Assembly (NCBI GenBank): GCA_017451735.1
Contig: JAFTNU010000067.1
Coordinates: 1 to 44,664, forward strand
DNA length: 44,664 nt
Source: Clostridia bacterium
GTDB taxonomy: Bacteria > Bacillota > Clostridia > Oscillospirales > CAG-272
Direction: 5' to 3'
Shown: positions 24,800-30,955 of the stretch, in pieces
How the letters are laid out: each line of letters begins with the position of its first letter
Position numbering within the stretch: position 1 is the stretch's first letter
Program-made: the position numbers and the translations under genes
The notes under the pieces: model-generated
What the model was told of the DNA's origin: nothing
The model's database searches: none
The model's input: the letters and a program-made list of their open reading frames with translations, nothing else

Positions 24800-24937
24800 A
24801 TGAAAAAGAAACCTCTTGGAAAAGGGAAATACGTTAAAGCAAAAACACCCGAAGCCAAGCAAAAGCAAAAGGCTGCAATCATAGGATACTACACGAAAAA
24901 ACGCGCAGAAGAAAAGAAGAAAAACAAACCGTGGTAA
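24800..24937 (+). CDS. 45-aa Lys-rich small protein
   Basis: The ATG at 24800 immediately follows the stop of the WYL-like gene, with GGAGG 9 nt upstream inside that gene. It encodes 45 residues, about a third Lys (MKKKPLGKGKYVKAKTPEAK at the start, NKPW at the end). Strong base composition for RNA/DNA binding, but no recognised family. It ends 20 nt before a strong terminator, supporting a two-gene operon. Confidence 0.55.
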   Translation: MKKKPLGKGKYVKAKTPEAKQKQKAAIIGYYTKKRAEEKKKNKPW

Positions 24938-24957
24938 ATAAAAGCGGCGTTTGGTAC

Positions 24958-24998
24958 AAAAAAGTCATTGCGAATTTTTTCGCAATGACTTTTTTTCT
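24958..24998. terminator. Strong bidirectional terminator at the right of the island
   Basis: AAAGTCATTGCGAA paired with TTCGCAATGACTTT, with A-run before and T-run after. It can stop the plus-strand small-protein gene and also the minus-strand gatB transcript about 85 nt beyond its stop. Confidence 0.9.
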
Positions 24999-25039
24999 TT
25001 TAAGGCTTTCGGTTGGCATGATTTCTCCGTTTAGGATAG

Positions 25040-25063
25040 CACGCCATAGCCTTGGAGTTTTTG
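25040..25063 (-). repeat. Right 24-nt inverted repeat of the AT-rich island
   Basis: Read on the minus strand it is CAAAAACTCCAAGGCTAT followed by GGCGTG; partner of 23068-23091 with one mismatch. It lies 20 nt beyond the gatB stop. Confidence 0.85.
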
Positions 25064-25083
25064 AACCATTGAAAGGAATGTGC

Positions 25084-26520
25084 TTACGCCTTGTTGATCT
25101 CGTCAATCAGCATGGTACGCAGCACCTGCGGGTCGCAGTTGCCCTTCAGCTGCTTCATGCACTTGCCGAAGAGTGCCATCAGCGCCTTTTCCTTGCCACC
25201 CTTGAAGTCGGCAACCGCCTTGGGGTCGGCGGCAATTGCCTCTTTGATGACCTTGTCGATAAGCCCTGTGTCGTTGGAGAGGATCAAGCCGTTCTCCTCG
25301 GCGTATTTGGCAGGATCCAGGTCCTTTTCAAACATGGCGATCAGGATCTTCTTGGCGTTGCCGCGGCCGATGGTGCCGTCGGTGACCAGCTTGATCAGCT
25401 TGCCAAGGGAGGTGCCGTTGACGGTCAGCTGGTCGGCAGTCTGCTGATTCTTGTTGAGAAGGTTCATGCAATCGGAGATCAGCCAGTTGGCGGCCTCCTT
25501 TGCGTTGCCGCATTCGGCAACGGCGCCTTCGAAGCAATCGCACAGTGCGCGGCTACCCGTCAGAATGTCGGCGTCGTACTCGCCAAGACCGAACTCGCTC
25601 ATGTAGCGGGCCTTTTTGACCTCGGGGAACTCGGGCAGGGAGTTTTTGATACCGTCATACCACGTATCGTCGATGACAACGGGCATGATGTTGGGGTCGG
25701 GGAAGTAGCGGTAGTCGCCCGCCGTCTCCTTGTTACGCATGGCAAAGCTCTTACCCTTGACGTCGTCCCAGCGGCGGGTTTCCTGCACCAGCTCCTCGGT
25801 GCCGTTCTCAATGGCGTCGATGTGGCGGGCAGTCTCATACTCGATGGCACGGACGATGGCGGAAAGAGAGTTCATGTTCTTCATCTCGGTGCGCACACCA
25901 AGCTGATCGCTGCCCTCGGGGCGGACCGACAGGTTCACGTCACAGCGCATGGAGCCCTGCTCCATACGGCAGTCGGAGACCTTGGCAAAGCGCAGGAGCG
26001 AGCGAAGCCGCTCCAGATAGGCGACGACCTCCTCTGCCGAGGAAAGATCGGGCTGGCTGACGATCTCGATCAAGGGCACGCTGGTGCGGTTGAAGTCCAC
26101 CAGGGACGTATTGGTCCAATCGTCGTGAACCAGCTTGCCTGCGTCCTCCTCCATATGGATCTGCTTGATGCGGATCGACTTTTTGCCCTTGGAGGTTTCG
26201 ATATCCACCAAGCCGTTGACGGCAACGGGGGCAAACCACTGGGTAGTCTGATAGGAGCAGGGGAGATCGGGGTAGTAATAGCTCTTTTTATCAAAGGTGG
26301 TGGTGCGGTTGATGTGGCAGTTCAGCATCATGCCGGCAGTCATACCCAGATTGACCACGTTTTTGTTCACGATGGGGAGCATGCCGGGCATACCACAGCA
26401 TGCGGGGCAGACGTGATCGTTCTGCTCGGCGCCGAATTTGGCGGAGCAGGAGCAAAAGATCTTGGATTTGGTGGCAAGCTCTACGTGAACCTCCAGACCG
26501 ATAACGGTTTCAAATTTCAT
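25084..26520 (-). CDS. gatB: Asp-tRNA(Asn)/Glu-tRNA(Gln) amidotransferase subunit B
   Basis: 478-residue GatB, which phosphorylates the Asp or Glu on misacylated tRNA and swaps phosphate for ammonia. Family signatures are intact: GLEVHVEL at the N-terminus, FCSCSAKFG and VCPACCGMPG with the zinc/metal Cys, HMEEDAGK, DFNRTSVPLIEIVS and EQGSMRCDVN, plus the YqeY-like C-terminal tail. Length is normal. Its ATG is 1 nt after the gatA stop (TGATATG). It looks fully functional even though its partner GatA does not. Confidence 0.95.
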   Translation of the reverse strand: MKFETVIGLEVHVELATKSKIFCSCSAKFGAEQNDHVCPACCGMPGMLPIVNKNVVNLGMTAGMMLNCHINRTTTFDKKSYYYPDLPCSYQTTQWFAPVAVNGLVDIETSKGKKSIRIKQIHMEEDAGKLVHDDWTNTSLVDFNRTSVPLIEIVSQPDLSSAEEVVAYLERLRSLLRFAKVSDCRMEQGSMRCDVNLSVRPEGSDQLGVRTEMKNMNSLSAIVRAIEYETARHIDAIENGTEELVQETRRWDDVKGKSFAMRNKETAGDYRYFPDPNIMPVVIDDTWYDGIKNSLPEFPEVKKARYMSEFGLGEYDADILTGSRALCDCFEGAVAECGNAKEAANWLISDCMNLLNKNQQTADQLTVNGTSLGKLIKLVTDGTIGRGNAKKILIAMFEKDLDPAKYAEENGLILSNDTGLIDKVIKEAIAADPKAVADFKGGKEKALMALFGKCMKQLKGNCDPQVLRTMLIDEINKA

Positions 26521-26521
26521 A

Positions 26522-27676
26522 TCATTTGCCCTCCTTTACAAGAAGTGCGGCAAGATCAAGCAGGGCGCCCTCCGAAAAAGCGGGACCGACCAGCTGTACG
26601 CCACCGGCGACCACTGCGGGCAGCCCCGTGATAGATGCGGGAGCGGTGTAACGGTTTTCCTCAAAGGCGATGTAGGGATTCTCCTTCACGTCAGTCTCGG
26701 TGTACGCCGGCTTGGAGCAAGCGGGCATCAGCACGGCGTCGAAATCGGCAAAGAGCTTGCCGAAGGCCTCGGCAAGCACCCTGCGGATGCGGAGTGCCTT
26801 ATCGTACTTTGCCATATAATTTTTGGTGGAAAGCACATCCGAACCAAAGAGAATGGCGGTCTTGAGCAGAGCACCGAAGGATTCGGTGCGGCTGTTGGTA
26901 TAAAGCTCGTCGATGGTGGTGTAATTTTGCGTACGGTAGCCGAATTTGATGCCATCATAGCGGGAAACATTGTTGCAAAGCTCGGCACACATCAGAATGT
27001 TCCACGCGGTCTTGGCGGCGCTCAGCACATCCGCCTCGATCTCGGTGATTTCGATACCGTTGGCGACCATTTCGGCTTTTGCCGCTTCCAGCTCGGCGGT
27101 TATGTCGGCGTCGGCCTCCATTTTGATAACGGCCACCTTTTTTACGGGCTTTTCACACCCGTCTGCCGCCTTTTTGCAAAGGGCGTCGGCGTGCATGGTA
27201 CCGTCCTTGTCATCGTGTCCCGCCATGGCGGAAAGCACCTCACGGCAATCTGCAATATTGCGTGCCAGCACGCCCACGGTCTCACCGGAGCAGGCCACGG
27301 GCACGGTGCCGTAGCGGGAAACGGTGCCGTAGGTGGGCTTGACGAATACCAGCCCGTTCTGGGCGGCGATGCGGCGGGGAGCGCCGTTCACATCAAGAGA
27401 AATAACCCCCTTGACGGTATCGTTTTCCAAGGCTTTGGCAGAGGCGGCGGTCAGCTTGCCGTTCTCCGTAAGTGTGCCTGTATAGGCGGTCTCGCCCACA
27501 AGGTCAATGGCAAATTCGCCCACCTGTGCCTTACCTGCCATCTCATAGCCCGCGGCGGTCAGTCGCTCGACCACCTCGGCGTCAAACAGACTCATGTACC
27601 CCTCCAGCATGCGGGAGCCGGCGGTGGTGGGGAGTGCCTTGGTCAGCATCATATCATCCAATACAATTTTTTTCAT
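26522..27676 (-). CDS. gatA: GatA-like amidotransferase subunit A lacking catalytic triad
   Basis: 384 residues against about 485 for normal GatA. It aligns by eye from the segment holding the catalytic Lys onward: SRMLEGYMSLFDAEVVERL, VKPTYGTVSRYG, SRYDGIKFGYR and the C-terminal end match GatA. But the Lys of IKDN is Asp7, the GGSSGGSA loop with the cis-Ser reads GKLTAASA (73-80), and the nucleophile Ser of GGSIRQPAA is Ala99 in NGAPRRIAA. The N-terminal helical domain of about 75 residues is absent, and the 11-nt gap to gatC leaves no room for it. The ATG has AAGGAGG upstream. So it should lack glutaminase activity, though it may still scaffold GatB and GatC. Confidence 0.85.
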   Translation of the reverse strand: MKKIVLDDMMLTKALPTTAGSRMLEGYMSLFDAEVVERLTAAGYEMAGKAQVGEFAIDLVGETAYTGTLTENGKLTAASAKALENDTVKGVISLDVNGAPRRIAAQNGLVFVKPTYGTVSRYGTVPVACSGETVGVLARNIADCREVLSAMAGHDDKDGTMHADALCKKAADGCEKPVKKVAVIKMEADADITAELEAAKAEMVANGIEITEIEADVLSAAKTAWNILMCAELCNNVSRYDGIKFGYRTQNYTTIDELYTNSRTESFGALLKTAILFGSDVLSTKNYMAKYDKALRIRRVLAEAFGKLFADFDAVLMPACSKPAYTETDVKENPYIAFEENRYTAPASITGLPAVVAGGVQLVGPAFSEGALLDLAALLVKEGK

Positions 27677-27687
27677 GTGATACCTCC

Positions 27688-27969
27688 TTACTCCACCAAG
27701 CGGGGGACCTGCCAGTAGCCGTCCATGGTCTCGGGCGCGCCCTTTTGCAGCTCGTCGCGGGTAAAGAGTTTCTTTTCCACGTCCTCGCGCACCACGGTGA
27801 GAATGGGCATCACGTGGACCATGCGCTCGACGCGTTCGGTGTCGATGGCGTCAAGCACAGCCATTTCCTTATCCTGCCTTGCAAAAAATGCGAGAACGGC
27901 CTCCTTTTCTGCGTCGGTCAGACGCAGTTGGTTCAGCTTTTCCAGGGATTGCAGTGTGGTCTGATCCAT
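27688..27969 (-). CDS. gatC: Asp-tRNA(Asn)/Glu-tRNA(Gln) amidotransferase subunit C
   Basis: 93-residue GatC, a small subunit that wraps around GatA and stabilises the GatAB interface. The N-terminal helices (LEKLNQLRLTDAEKEAVLAF) and the C-terminal LFTRDELQKGAPETMDGYWQ then VPRLVE match the family. GGAGG precedes the ATG. It lies 13 nt after aspS and 11 nt before gatA. Confidence 0.9.
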   Translation of the reverse strand: MDQTTLQSLEKLNQLRLTDAEKEAVLAFFARQDKEMAVLDAIDTERVERMVHVMPILTVVREDVEKKLFTRDELQKGAPETMDGYWQVPRLVE

Positions 27970-27982
27970 ATGGGTAACCTCC

Positions 27983-29758
27983 TTAATCTCTCACTTTGAT
28001 GTGCACTTCGCGGAGCTGCTGCTCGGTGACCTCGCCGGGGGCACCCATCATCAGATCCTGTGCGTTGCCGTTGAGGGGGAAGGCGATGACGTCGCGGATG
28101 GTCTCCTCCTCGGCGATGAGCATGATCATGCGGTCCACGCCGGGGGCCATGCCCGCATGAGGGGGGGCACCGTAGGAGAAGGCAGTGTAAAGAGCGCCGA
28201 ACTTGGCCTTTACATCCTCCTCGCCGTAGCCTGCGATCTCAAATGCCTTGCGCATGATCTCGGGGTTATGGTTACGCACGGCGCCGGAGGAAAGCTCCAC
28301 GCCGTTGCAGACGATATCGTACTGATATGCAAAGATCTCAAGGGGATCCTTATTGAGCAGCGCATCCATGCCACCCTGGGGCATGGAGAAGGGGTTGTGG
28401 GTAAAGTCGATCTTGCCGGTCTCCTCGTTGCGCTCGTACATGGGGAAGTCCACGATGAAGCAGAACTCAAAGGAGTCGTTCTTCACAAGTCCCAGCTCGT
28501 TGCCGATCCAGGTGCGCATCTGACCTGCCAGGCTGTTGATCACGGCGGGCGCGTCGCTGATGAAGAACAGGGAATCGCCCTCCTTGATGCCGCAAAGTGC
28601 GGTGAGCTCAGCCTTTTGCTCCTCGGTCAGGAACTTGGCGATGGGACCCTTGTACTCGCCGCCCTCCAGGGTGATATAGCCGCAACCGAACTTCATGCCG
28701 ATGCTGCGGGAATAGGTGTCGATGGCCTTTTCAAATGCCTTTTTGCCGTCGCCCTCGCCGTCCTTTTTCACCAGATAGTTGGCGACGATGCCGCGGACCA
28801 GCTTGTTCTTGAAGGGAATCGTACGGCCGTTGAAGGTGAGAAATTCGTTCTTGGCGAAGAAGTCGGTCAGATCCTTGATCTCCAAGGGATTGCGCAGATC
28901 GGGCTTGTCGGAGCCGTATTTGAGCATGGCATCGGCAAAGGTGATGCGGCGGAAGGGGGGCTCGGAGACCTTTTTGTCCGTGAACTTCTTAAAGGTATTG
29001 TAAACGACCTTCTCGGCCACGGCAAAGACATCCTCTTGGGTGGCGAATGCCATTTCAAAATCCAGCTGATAGAACTCTCCGGGGGAGCGATCCTGACGGG
29101 CATCCTCGTCGCGGAAACAGGGGGCAATCTGGAAGTAGCGGTCAAAGCCGGAGGCCATCAGCAGCTGCTTGAACTGCTGGGGCGCCTGGGGCAGCGCATA
29201 GAACTTGCCCTTGTGCTTGCGGCTGGGCACCAGATAGTCGCGGGCGCCCTCGGGAGAGGAGGCGGTGAGAATGGGGGTCTGAATCTCCAAAAAGCCCATC
29301 TCTTCCATTTGGGAGCGCAGGTAAGAGAGTACCTTGGAGCGGAGCACGATGTTATCGTGGATCTTTTTGTTGCGCAGGTCGAGGTAGCGGTATTTCAGAC
29401 GCACCTCCTCACGGGTTTGGGTAGAGGCATCGATCTCAAAGGGCAGACCCAGCTGGCAGGGACCCAGTACCTCGATCTTGGCGGCGCGGACCTCCACAAG
29501 ACCGGTCTCGATCTTGGGGTTGACGGTCTCGGGATCACGCTCGGTGACGGTGCCTTCCACCAAAACCACGGTCTCCTTGGAGATGCCCGCCAGCATCTTA
29601 TCATCGGAAAAAACGATCTGAGTCACGCCGTAGTGGTCGCGCAGATCCACAAAAAGCACGCCGCCGTGGTCGCGGATCGTGTCTACCCAACCGGTCAGGG
29701 TGACGGTCTGTCCGATGTGGGTTTTGTTCAGCTCATTACAGGTATGTGTTCTAAGCAT
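27983..29758 (-). CDS. aspS: Aspartyl-tRNA synthetase, probably non-discriminating
   Basis: 591-residue bacterial-type class IIb AspRS with OB-fold anticodon domain (LTGWVDTIRDHGGVLFVDLR), catalytic core motif 2 (FRDEDARQDRSPGEFYQLDF), the GAD insertion and motif 3 (GVDRMIMLIA). Cotranscription with gatCAB under an Asn T-box implies that it charges both tRNA-Asp and tRNA-Asn with Asp. The start at 29758 (MLRTHTCNEL) has GGAGG 8 nt upstream; a TTG 15 nt earlier overlaps that site. First gene of the operon. Confidence 0.95.
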   Translation of the reverse strand: MLRTHTCNELNKTHIGQTVTLTGWVDTIRDHGGVLFVDLRDHYGVTQIVFSDDKMLAGISKETVVLVEGTVTERDPETVNPKIETGLVEVRAAKIEVLGPCQLGLPFEIDASTQTREEVRLKYRYLDLRNKKIHDNIVLRSKVLSYLRSQMEEMGFLEIQTPILTASSPEGARDYLVPSRKHKGKFYALPQAPQQFKQLLMASGFDRYFQIAPCFRDEDARQDRSPGEFYQLDFEMAFATQEDVFAVAEKVVYNTFKKFTDKKVSEPPFRRITFADAMLKYGSDKPDLRNPLEIKDLTDFFAKNEFLTFNGRTIPFKNKLVRGIVANYLVKKDGEGDGKKAFEKAIDTYSRSIGMKFGCGYITLEGGEYKGPIAKFLTEEQKAELTALCGIKEGDSLFFISDAPAVINSLAGQMRTWIGNELGLVKNDSFEFCFIVDFPMYERNEETGKIDFTHNPFSMPQGGMDALLNKDPLEIFAYQYDIVCNGVELSSGAVRNHNPEIMRKAFEIAGYGEEDVKAKFGALYTAFSYGAPPHAGMAPGVDRMIMLIAEEETIRDVIAFPLNGNAQDLMMGAPGEVTEQQLREVHIKVRD

Positions 29759-29830
29759 GAGTGATTCCTCCAAAATATTGATACTTTATTATTATTTTCA
29801 AATGTGAAGCAGGATAACCGCGGGAGTGAT

Positions 29831-30080
29831 AAAACAAAAAAGCGCCTTTCTCCCATACACATGGGACGAAAGACGACTTCCGCGATACCACCCAAATTGA
29901 TCCTTTCGGATCCTCTTCATTGCATCTTGACGCGATGAACGTGCGGTTCTAATCGCCGCCGCCCACGGGGGCACGGCTTTCTTCCGCAGGCTCCGGAGCG
30001 TTTTTCTTGCAAGGCTCATTGCCGTGTTTCCACCGTCGACGGCTCTCTTTGAACGGGACACCTGCAATACTCTCTCCATC
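29831..30080 (-). ncRNA. T-box riboswitch, Asn (AAC) specifier
   Basis: Leader of aspS-gatCAB. On the minus strand the T-box sequence TGGGTGGTATCGCGG is at 29894-29880 and is followed by a terminator hairpin (ATGGGA/TCCCAT core, T-run 29841-29831). Stem I begins GGAG/CTCC at 30077, with AGAGTA on the 5' side of the internal loop and GAA-AAC-G on the 3' side; AAC at 30002-30000 occupies the specifier position, exactly as UGC does in the cys leader. The distal AGAGAGCC and GGTGGAAA elements are also present. Confidence 0.9.
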
Positions 30081-30102
30081 ACAGCCTATTGAATTTGATG
30101 TA

Positions 30103-30131
30103 ATTGTATCACGTTTTGCCTCTTGTGTCAA
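30103..30131 (-). promoter_or_regulatory. SigA promoter of the T-box-aspS-gatCAB operon
   Basis: Minus strand: -35 TTGACA (30131-30126), 17-nt spacer, -10 TACAAT (30108-30103). Confidence 0.85.
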
Positions 30132-30289
30132 TAGGAATTTTTGAAAATCTTTGGCCAAAATCTTTGACGCGGATCGTATCCTTGCAGAGCGATATCCGTT
30201 GCCTGTGGAACATTTTGACAAAATACTGCATAGACTGCCGATTGACATCCAACATGTTGCACAAAAATTGACAAATGTGTGAAAATCAC

Positions 30290-30318
30290 TTGACAAGTGG
30301 GCGAAGTTGGATTATACT
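30290..30318 (+). promoter_or_regulatory. SigA promoter of the feo operon
   Basis: -35 TTGACA at 30290-30295, 17-nt spacer, -10 TATACT at 30313-30318. Confidence 0.85.
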
Positions 30319-30325
30319 TTAAACG

Positions 30326-30375
30326 GTTAGCAAACGCTAACTTTTTTACGGCGATAGACGTTAGTAAGCCCTAAC
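30326..30375. promoter_or_regulatory. Two DtxR-family-like operators in the feo leader
   Basis: GTTAGC-AAAC-GCTAAC at 30326-30341 covers the expected transcription start, and GTTAG-TAAGCC-CTAAC at 30360-30375 repeats the half-sites 34 nt further on. GTTAG/CTAAC half-sites are like those of DtxR/IdeR iron repressors, so Fe2+-dependent repression is the likely logic. Confidence 0.65.
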
Positions 30376-30409
30376 GCGAGCATCCACATATAAAAAGAGG
30401 AACAGAATT

Positions 30410-30622
30410 ATGATGCCTTTAAACTTTGCTACCGTTGGAGAAGAGAATATCATCAAGCGGGTGGGCGGTACGCCCGATACCAAAAAGCACCTGGAGGATA
30501 TGGGCTTTGTGGTGGGCGGCGCGGTCACGGTCATCAGTACCATCGGGGGGAACGTCATTGTGAACGTCAAGGAGACCCGCGTGGCCATCAGCCGTGAAAT
30601 GGCACAGAAGATTATGGTGTAA
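30410..30622 (+). CDS. feoA: FeoA-family protein (first copy)
   Basis: 70-residue SH3-like FeoA domain (IIKRVGGTPDTKKHLEDMGF then VVGGAVTVIST and VAISREMAQKIMV). FeoA proteins bind FeoB and modulate Fe2+ uptake. GAGGAAC precedes the tandem ATG codons. First of two feoA genes in the operon. Confidence 0.9.
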   Translation: MMPLNFATVGEENIIKRVGGTPDTKKHLEDMGFVVGGAVTVISTIGGNVIVNVKETRVAISREMAQKIMV

Positions 30623-30660
30623 GCCTTTATCTTATAGATTCAATTGAAGGAGGAGCAGGT

Positions 30661-30882
30661 ATGAACACGTTGCGGCAGATCCCCGTCGGCGGTAGTGCCA
30701 AGGTCGTTAAACTGCACGGCGAGGGTGCAGTCAAAAGACGCATCATGGATATGGGTATTACCAAGGGCGTTGAAGTCAAAGTACGCAAAGTGGCACCTCT
30801 GGGCGATCCCATCGAAGTGACCGTGCGCGGTTACGAGCTGTCGATCCGTCTGGCAGACGCCGAGAACATCGAGGTGGAATAA
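30661..30882 (+). CDS. feoA: FeoA-family protein (second copy)
   Basis: 73-residue FeoA SH3-like domain (GGSAKVVKLHGEGAVKRRIM then DMGITKGVEVKV and YELSIRLADAENIEVE). It is clearly divergent from the first copy. GGAGGAG precedes the ATG. Two FeoA proteins ahead of FeoB is a common clostridial arrangement. Confidence 0.92.
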   Translation: MNTLRQIPVGGSAKVVKLHGEGAVKRRIMDMGITKGVEVKVRKVAPLGDPIEVTVRGYELSIRLADAENIEVE

Positions 30883-30955
30883 GCCACCGAAAGGGGCAGA
30901 TTCCCCTTGTTTATTGCATCAAATGTTAGTCTATACTAATAAAGGAGAAGAAAAC

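Noticed and set aside
24931-26631. 566-codon plus-strand frame opposite gatB
   Set aside because: Runs through a terminator and antisense to gatB; not coding.
26522-27676. Considered gatA to be truncated by a frameshift or wrong start
   Set aside because: Only 11 nt separate it from gatC, the ATG has a strong ribosome-binding site, and the missing catalytic residues are substitutions inside an intact frame.
28001-29764. 587-codon plus-strand frame opposite aspS
   Set aside because: Antisense shadow of a conserved gene; low-complexity Gly/Leu/Val/His composition and no family similarity.
29949-30296. Minus-strand frame within the aspS leader
   Set aside because: It covers the promoter and T-box stem I, so it is RNA leader rather than a gene.
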